The notes under the pieces: generated by a model
Told to the model about the DNA's origin: nothing
Databases searched by the model: none
The model's input: the letters and a program-made list of their open reading frames with translations, nothing else
Source: Conidiobolus incongruus B7586
Lineage: Eukaryota > Entomophthoromycota > Entomophthoromycetes > Entomophthorales > Conidiobolaceae
Length of the DNA stretch: 25,370 nucleotides
Direction of reading: 5' to 3'
Assembly (NCBI GenBank): GCA_000697335.1
Contig: JNEM01011131.1
Span: forward strand, 1 to 25,370
Shown: in pieces, positions 19,764 through 25,370 of the stretch
Numbering within the stretch: position 1 is the first letter of the stretch
Layout: each line of letters opens with the position of its first letter
Position numbers and translations under genes: made by a program

Positions 19764-20651
19764 ATGTTGTTGGGGATCTTGATGCTAGTATTTAATTTAA
19801 ATTTAGTTCATATATTGATTTATCCTGTTGGATTTTTAACAAGTGGTAAATAATATAAAATGATCAATGCCGTTAGATATCAATTACATATTATAGTTTT
19901 GAGTTTTTATATCGTTAGTTTTAATTTTATAGATTCATCGCCTGAAGATAGAGATTTTTATATTAGAATTTGTTTAATTTATATAGGCAATTGTTTGGGT
20001 ACATCGATTCTAATTATCAACTATAAATTGAAATTTATTGGCTTGTTTTGGGTTGGAATGCTTTCTGGAATTCAACTGAGCATCAATTTAACGAGGTTAG
20101 ACTTATTAATGGGAAATGTCGCGCATTCAGTAGTGGCTCTAGCACTAGGATTAACTATGGGAATGCTGGTGTTGCTCTATCCAATTAATTTAGCACTCGT
20201 ACTGATTAGTTACAGTGGATCTGATTTGTTGTTAGTGGGTGTTGATTTGATTATAAGGAAAGAGTACAATCAATTCAATCAATACGGTTGGGTTAGGAGC
20301 TATACATCACCTACTCGAACTCTCTATATTTTAACCTTACTATGCTTTATAATGGCTTTTATATTTTCGCTTATTCATTACAGTTTAAACAAGTATTTTA
20401 GATTGGAAGGTGTTGTAATTTTGGAGACATATTCCCCATTTATCAAATCTGAGAAGAGTGTTGATTTGGATGCTATTTTCAGTGTACGAAGTTCTATGAT
20501 TTTTGAAGAGCATACTACCATTTCGATTAATGAAGACTCTAGTAGTGATGAGCATCAATTACCTAAGCATTGGTCAAAGGGATTGACTAAACATTGTGAC
20601 TATGAATATTATATTAACAAGTATCATCAAGAAAAATCATCAATTTATTAA
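19764..20651 (+). CDS. TMEM198/DUF4203-like multi-pass membrane protein, at least 2 exons
   Basis: A polytopic membrane protein whose arrangement recalls the DUF4203 (TMEM198) family; no biochemical role can be given. The long exon is 19897-20651. A 51-nt GT-AG intron (19846-19896) joins it in phase to a short exon containing MLLGILMLVF and VHILIYPVGFLTS, the first membrane segment, giving about 278 aa from the ATG at 19764. The frame is open further left (LEIGIGTLL before that Met), so the true start may be upstream or in another exon. Segments follow around LSFYIVSF, ICLIYIGNCLG, FIGLFWVGMLSG, VVALALGLTMGMLVLLYP, NLALVLISYSGSDLLLVGVD and TLLCFIMAFIFSLIHY. The last 75 or so residues are a hydrophilic, probably cytoplasmic tail with an acidic Ser cluster (NEDSSSDE). 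The DUF4203 assignment rests mainly on the LGLTMG and GVDL regions and on the segment pattern. Confidence 0.75.
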
Positions 20652-20918
20652 ATTAAAGCTAAATTTAAAGTTATCATTTAATAATGTTGCGAAATCAATT
20701 ATCATTAAAAAACAGTTTACAAAGAAAGTAAGTAAATGATAAAAGACAAATATCTATTAATTATAATTAATTAACATCAATCTTAATAGATGAACAAAAT
20801 TGATTAAATAAAAACAACTGTAAAATAAAATTAAATAAATGAACATTGATTAAAATAATAGTATGTGCATTTTAATAACAATCAATTTACGGTATAATAT
20901 AATAGTAACAACTTACAA

Positions 20919-21486
20919 CTAGTGGTTAGATTGAATGTAACGTTCCAAATCTTTCAAACCATCCAATCGTTTGTAACGACTGTCCTGTACAGTTTGTTGA
21001 TCGGCGTCAGAGCTATATTCAGCAGTCCATTCAACGAAAGTGGTGTTATTCTAAAAAATTAATATATTAGAAAATGAACCAGAATAAAAATTTTTCAATA
21101 ATAAATACCTCGGTCACTTTATAAGCTCTAATAGTGTGATAAGTTGACAAAACACTCAAAGGGGGTTCAGAGTTAACAATTTCGTAAGAGAAAGAATTGG
21201 AAATTTCTATTAATAAATAGAATATTTAAATAATTAGCAATAATTATTTTAATTGAAGAATTCGATTACCTGAAATTTCTAAAATACGAATTTCTGAAAC
21301 GGAGCCGTCTTTAAAGTGAATCTTTCTAATAGCACCGACAACAGGACCTGAATTAGAAGCTTCAACCTTACTGACTAAACTCCACCACTTGAACTCACCC
21401 TCTCTAATTAAATCCCACACCTTGTCAATAGGAGCTTGAATAACTTTGGATTCATTAACGCGAGGAACTGAAGGATAGCTAGACAT
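20919..21486 (-). CDS. SRPBCC (Bet v1-like / polyketide cyclase-like) lipid-binding fold protein, 3 exons
   Basis: A small helix-grip fold protein of the START/Bet v1-like superfamily, whose members hold a hydrophobic ligand in a central cavity. The exons are 21270-21486, 21109-21206 and 20919-21050, all GT-AG; the product is 148 aa, usual for the family. The N-terminal pattern ESKVIQAPIDKVWDLIRE is the first strand followed by helices. WSLVSKVEASNSGPVVGAIR and SVSEIRILEIS are the second and third strands, TTFVEWTAEYSSDAD is a late strand, and LKDLERYI is the C-terminal helix. The resemblance is to the polyketide cyclase/dehydrase subgroup and plant lachrymatory-factor-synthase-like proteins. 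I chose the start at 21486, which directly precedes SSYPSVPRVNESK; an in-frame ATG at 21501 would add five residues. Ligand and role are unknown. Confidence 0.85.
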
Positions 21487-21670
21487 TGTATCAATATACA
21501 AATATTTTTTTATTAAAATTCTAAACTAAAAATATTTTAGTGTTTTCAAATAGCATGAACAATCATTAAATGGTGTATTTATACTCCAAAGTTAATTTGA
21601 TACATTATGAATAGTTGATTGATAAATGACGTCACAAATAAAATGATGATGAAATGGGGGGAGAAAAATA

Positions 21671-21752
21671 CGACAGCTACAGGATTTGAACCTGTGCGGG
21701 CGGAGCCCATCAGATTTCAAGTCTGACTCCTTAACCACTCGGACAAACTGTC
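21671..21752 (-). tRNA. tRNA-Ser (anticodon TGA)
   Basis: An 82-nt class II tRNA. The acceptor stem GACAGTT/AGCTGTC pairs fully with one T-G, and the discriminator is G. The anticodon stem TCAGA/TCTGA encloses CTTGAAA, giving anticodon TGA. The variable arm GGGCTCCGCCC pairs on itself, and the T stem is ACAGG/CCTGT. There is no intron. With the tRNA-Ser(AGA) 13 kb away it gives two serine isoacceptors in the window. Confidence 0.95.
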
Positions 21753-22173
21753 ATACACATTAGGAATATATAAATATATATATATGATTAAAATTTTGAA
21801 TTTGATTGTAATCAATTAGTTATTTTTTTAACTAAATCCTTTTTTTTCATATTTAGATCAAGTTTTTCAATTAATATATTTAATCTTATTTATGAATTAA
21901 CACTTTTTATTAAATGGTTAGAATATCAATTTTTATTTTTGTTATTGTACTAAAATGTAATACCATTGAACTCGATTTTATAATAATCAATATAAATTAA
22001 CAATCTTAAATATTAGTATGAAATATAATTATATAGAACAAAATATGATCACTTTAATCTAATTTTAATTAAGTTCAATATAAAATATTAAAAGATTAAA
22101 ATAGATTTATTCAATATATTAAAAATTAATTGTTGATAATAATTATACAATAATCAAATCACGTATGAGTTGA
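21753..22173. other. AT-rich intergenic region, nothing recognised
   Basis: It spans the upstream side of tRNA-Ser and the 3' flank of the next minus-strand gene, with short TA runs near 21772-21785. Confidence 0.4.
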
Positions 22174-23178
22174 TTAATATTGCTTCATATGAATGGGTAG
22201 ACTTAATTGGACGTGACCATCAACGGATTTGAGATTCAATTTAGTCAAAGTCATTGCACCATGACGCATGGCACCCTTGGCTTCTACCTTGATGAAGCTG
22301 TTGCGGGAGACTAGGCTGAATTGAATAATCACGGCATTGCCACTTAAGAGCCCACTATCCTCTTTGATAAAATCAATTGAGCCAAATTCAATGTCGTGAG
22401 GGCTTTCAAACAAGCCACCAAACTGCAATCTTTGTTCTGGGGTCAAGTGAATTGATTGATAAATTTGTGGTGAGTTAAAGATTGATCCAATAGATTTCAT
22501 TGCCTCAGTTTTCAATTCCCTAGCTTGGTACTGATAATCGTAGCTTTGGGCCTTAAATTTTTCAAAATGCTCAGGTTTCAAGTTCTCGGAAATCTGGATG
22601 ATCTTTTCGCCTCCTCGTCTCATTGTAGATTGAATAAAGCGTCTCGCCTCCTCTATATCGACATCCTTCATGAATTGGGATCTTCTGAAGAATTCATCAC
22701 ATTTGTGCTTCATTTCAGGGCCGTTCAGTTGTTTGTAGTGTGTGTCGTAGTACATATGACGATTCATATGTTTGAATCCGTAGTAGATTAAACCACCAGC
22801 GATGAAGGTAGAGCACATTCCAGGAAACATCCAAAGGACGGATGAGGCTAAAATGATCTTTTTACCCTTTTCGGTATTCCCCAATCTGGTAGCTAATAGA
22901 AATATGGGTACTGGGAAATGGAAATCTCGCTTTTGTGCAGCTGATAATTGAAGGTTATTTGTATTGGGTGATACCATCAAATTGGTTCGATTGATAGGAT
23001 GAGCTGCTTTGAAACGGGGTTGGGATAATGGACGACGTGTTGAAAACGAACGAATATTAGATCTTACCAGCATTGTAGAAGCACCTCTCAAAGCATTATG
23101 AGCTAATTGTTGTCTAATGAGTGTAGTAGCAGCATGACTAACTGCAATACTAGCTTTTGATAATTCAGCAAGTTCCAT
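22174..23178 (-). CDS. Probable mitochondrial membrane protein of unknown function, 334 aa
   Basis: An intronless frame; I do not recognise the family. The N-terminal 85 residues are rich in R, S, A and T with few acids after the first six residues (LVRSNIRSFSTRRPLSQPRF), a plausible mitochondrial presequence. One strong membrane segment lies at about 108-135 (ILASSVLWMFPGMCSTFIAG, then GLIYYG). A charged helical part with KHKCDEFFRRSQFM and EEARRFIQSTMRRGGEK follows. The C-terminal third (about 262-334) alternates like beta strands: NAVIIQFSLVSRNSFIKVEA, then LTKLNLKSVDGHVQLSLP. A presequence, one membrane span and a strand-rich C-terminal domain recall Tim21/Coa1-type inner-membrane proteins, but only in shape. 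I chose the ATG at 23178; an in-frame ATG at 23226 would add a hydrophobic 16-residue stretch that looks like leader sequence. Confidence 0.8.
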   Translation of the reverse strand: MELAELSKASIAVSHAATTLIRQQLAHNALRGASTMLVRSNIRSFSTRRPLSQPRFKAAHPINRTNLMVSPNTNNLQLSAAQKRDFHFPVPIFLLATRLGNTEKGKKIILASSVLWMFPGMCSTFIAGGLIYYGFKHMNRHMYYDTHYKQLNGPEMKHKCDEFFRRSQFMKDVDIEEARRFIQSTMRRGGEKIIQISENLKPEHFEKFKAQSYDYQYQARELKTEAMKSIGSIFNSPQIYQSIHLTPEQRLQFGGLFESPHDIEFGSIDFIKEDSGLLSGNAVIIQFSLVSRNSFIKVEAKGAMRHGAMTLTKLNLKSVDGHVQLSLPIHMKQY

Positions 23179-24005
23179 AGTATAATAAAATAAACTAAAA
23201 TCAAATGAATATAATTTACAATTCAATATTCTACTAAGTATTTATATTTATATTTAATTCAGTTCATTCATAAAATTTAATTGATACACCGATTCTATAT
23301 GATCATTTAAATTTAATTTTGCAGTTTTCGGCACATCTAATTTGTTTTAATTTCCACACGTTTCATCAATTCTTCAATATGGAATAGATTTCAATCACCA
23401 TTAATTTTGAGATGATTGGTTGGATAAAAAGTTTGTTGAGTACTCATAAATAACTAAAGATGTTGCGTAATTTTAATATAACATTTATTATAAGCAAATT
23501 CATGATAGTTATTTAAATTAGCCATGCCTTTCTTATGCTAGATATTTAATTGATTATTTTCACAATAAGTTATTTCAATGTATTTACTATTATTTATAAA
23601 ATCTTGGTATTGACTATATTGGTAAACACGCCCTTGATATATGTTTGAATGATGATATTATACAATATAATTTAAAATAAATATGGTAATCTTGATAACA
23701 GAAGAAACATATTGAATATTTATATAAATAACATTGAAAATAGTATAATTATAATTCATTAAATAAACATTAATTGATAATAGGTTTCTAGTATTTGTAT
23801 ATTTTAATATGATGATATCATTTTACCATAAATATGCTAATGATATAAAAAACTCAAAGTTTTAAGTATAAATATTATTAAATAAAATTGAAATATACTA
23901 TTTTATTTTATAAGAATAAAAATATATTAGAATATTGAGATGAAATATAATTCACTTTAAAAAAATATAAGTATTTTGATTTAAACTTTGATCAAAAATA
24001 TTATC

Positions 24006-24053
<48 letters not shown>
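24006..24053. repeat. (ATA)n microsatellite
   Basis: About sixteen uninterrupted trinucleotide units. Confidence 0.95.
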
Positions 24054-24054
<1 letters not shown>

Positions 24055-24453
24055 AATAATTCCTAAAGTCAAAAATGGCAAATATTTAATAAATATTTTT
24101 AGCTGTATCAATATGAAAAAATATGACAATAAATCAATATAATAAAAAATCTCGAATATTGACATTAATACTTGAATTATTAATATTTTATGAAAATTGG
24201 ATTGAAATAACCATTTTATAATTAAATATTTAAATAAAATTGAAACAATTTCAATGAAAAAAATTAATGCTAACATATATTTGAGCACCAAGAGAATATG
24301 ATTAGATGAAAATAATTAATAAAGTGAATAGTATAGTTGGGTATCAAGTTGATAAGTAAATTGAAAATATTTACGAGTGACGAACATGAGTTTCCTGCAA
24401 AAACTTGGGGAAAAAATATGTAAATGCTGTGAAAAATTGGTCGAAACTACGTG

Positions 24454-24456
<3 letters not shown>

Positions 24457-24487
<31 letters not shown>
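24457..24487. repeat. (TA)n microsatellite
   Basis: About fifteen TA units. Confidence 0.95.
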
Positions 24488-24489
<2 letters not shown>

Positions 24490-24767
24490 ATGTTATATTG
24501 TGTTATATTCATATTATAAACGGTCAGATAATTAAAAATGGAAAACTGTTCTAAAATGGTTCATTTAAGAGAGTATTATATAGCCGAAGTTTACAAAACA
24601 TATTTCTCAATAAGACCATATTGGTTCGAATAAATAACAAAGTAGAGTACGCTAAATAGAGAACACCTTCTAAAAATAAGTTACTATATTTTGAATTTAA
24701 ATTTCTGTATGTATATACTATTGATACAATAAGCTGGGCTGATTTATTCGATCAGAGATGATCATAA

Positions 24768-25173
24768 TTATTCGTCAATAGTTTCAGTAACGAGTCCTAA
24801 ATACAAAGTTAGAAATTAACTAAAAATGAAATGTTAAAAATGTACCTTTGAAGGAGGAGACGGGGACGTAGGAAACATAGGTGTATAACTTGTTCTTGGC
24901 GTCATCATCGTTACGCTTACGAGACAAGCGAACACGGATTCTGTTGTCAATGTGCTTAATACCACGAGACCAGATCTTTTGGTTCAAAGCGGGATCCAAA
25001 CGGACATCGGTGGTACCCATGTGCTTGACAGCGAAATCACGGATGGCCTTAATGGCGGTGGGAGCACGCTTCTTGAAAGTGCTGCCAACGGTCTTCTTGT
25101 ACAAGTGAATGGTGTATTCACGAGTGATAACGTCGGAGAGAGTAGAGCGCTTGGTACCCTTTTCTTTGGCCAT
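24768..25173 (-). CDS. RPL31: 60S ribosomal protein eL31
   Basis: A component of the large cytosolic ribosomal subunit near the peptide exit tunnel. There are two coding exons, 24846-25173 and 24768-24796, joined by a GT-AG intron of 49 nt in phase 1; the product is 118 aa, normal for eL31. Family motifs are clear: [62 protein letters not shown] and [20 protein letters not shown]. Reading through the intron would give an unrelated tail, so the spliced end is preferred. Codons are strongly biased toward C- and G-ending forms compared with other genes here, as expected for a highly expressed gene. TTACAG ends three bases before the ATG, suggesting a 5'UTR intron. Confidence 0.97.
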
Positions 25174-25175
25174 TT

Positions 25176-25368
25176 CTGTAATTTAAATTTGATTGTTGAA
25201 TTAGAGATTGATCATAATTTTGATAATATGTTTTTGTATTTAGTTTTTGGTGTATATTGTAGTTATTGGTATATTCGGTACATAAAAATGAAAATAAAAT
25301 TCGTTAGTCTTGGATGAAGGAATGGATGTATTGTGTTCTTTAGTGCTGTTTTGGCACGCTCTACTTAC
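25176..25368 (-). other. Inferred 5'UTR intron of the eL31 gene
   Basis: On the minus strand a strong donor GTAAGTAGAG begins at 25368, and TTACAG ends at 25176, three bases before the start codon. The interval of 193 nt is longer than other introns here, but leader introns are common in fungal ribosomal-protein genes. The first, non-coding exon would lie beyond the right edge. This is inferred from splice signals only. Confidence 0.5.
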
Positions 25369-25370
25369 CG

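Larger units (their letters stand above)
23179..24767. other. 1.6-kb AT-rich intergenic region with microsatellites
   Basis: No supported gene. It holds an (ATA)n tract at 24006-24053 and a (TA)n tract at 24457-24487. A minus-strand open frame at 24004-24291 ends in a long Leu run that is simply the ATA repeat read in one frame, and its remainder is compositionally biased, so I reject it. The left part is the promoter side of the 334-aa mitochondrial gene, the right part the 3' flank of the eL31 gene. Confidence 0.45.

Noticed and set aside
19846-19876. A 31-nt intron in the TMEM198-like gene
   Set aside because: The AG at 19876 gives the wrong phase and leads to a stop; the acceptor at 19896 gives the right phase and a normal 51-nt length.
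24004-24291. Minus-strand ORF ending in poly-Leu
   Set aside because: The Leu run is the ATA microsatellite read in frame; the remainder is compositionally biased.

Overview
The window is eukaryotic nuclear DNA, roughly three-quarters to four-fifths A+T by eye. The genes carry many short GT-AG introns of about 45-60 nt, most with GTAAN or GTATN donors, and all intact genes use the standard code. The gene set includes a Cdc4-type myosin light chain, an Mcr1-type NADH-cytochrome b5 reductase, Tim10, and an Fpr3/Fpr4-type nucleolar FKBP with a nucleoplasmin-like N-terminus. Together with the base composition this points to a fungus, most likely an early-diverging zygomycete-type lineage such as Entomophthoromycotina. 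The lineage is my inference; a protein search would settle it.

Layout. 1-1716: AT-rich DNA with a dead mariner transposase fragment at 603-749 (-). 1717-3192 (-): ten-exon NADPH:quinone reductase of the TP53I3/zeta-crystallin type. 4416-5336 (+): unrecognised 306-aa protein. 5489-5561 (-): tRNA-Phe, followed by a possible LTR relic (about 5570-5885). 6147-6864 (-): six-exon Cdc4/Mlc1 myosin essential light chain. 7239-8318 (-): a PRCC-family gene whose conserved blocks cannot all be joined by ordinary splicing. 8577-8657 (-): tRNA-Ser(AGA). 8799-9743 (+): fructosamine-3-kinase family protein. 10410-10712 (-): Tim10. 11495-12648 (-): Mcr1. 12649-16117: a long AT-rich desert. 16118-17215 (+): nucleolar FKBP. 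17216-19763: a second desert. 19764-20651 (+): TMEM198/DUF4203-like membrane protein with a short 5' exon. 20919-21486 (-): three-exon SRPBCC (Bet v1-like) protein. 21671-21752 (-): tRNA-Ser(TGA). 22174-23178 (-): probable mitochondrial membrane protein of unknown function. 24768-25173 (-): ribosomal protein eL31, with an inferred 5'UTR intron reaching the right edge.

The genes are mainly unlinked housekeeping functions. Tim10 and Mcr1, adjacent and on the same strand, both serve the mitochondrial intermembrane space. A third probable mitochondrial protein lies 10 kb away. I see no CRISPR array, operon or defence island. The points that most merit a second look are the PRCC gene, the mariner relic, the tRNA-Phe with a poorly paired acceptor stem beside a possible LTR relic, and the two unrecognised proteins.
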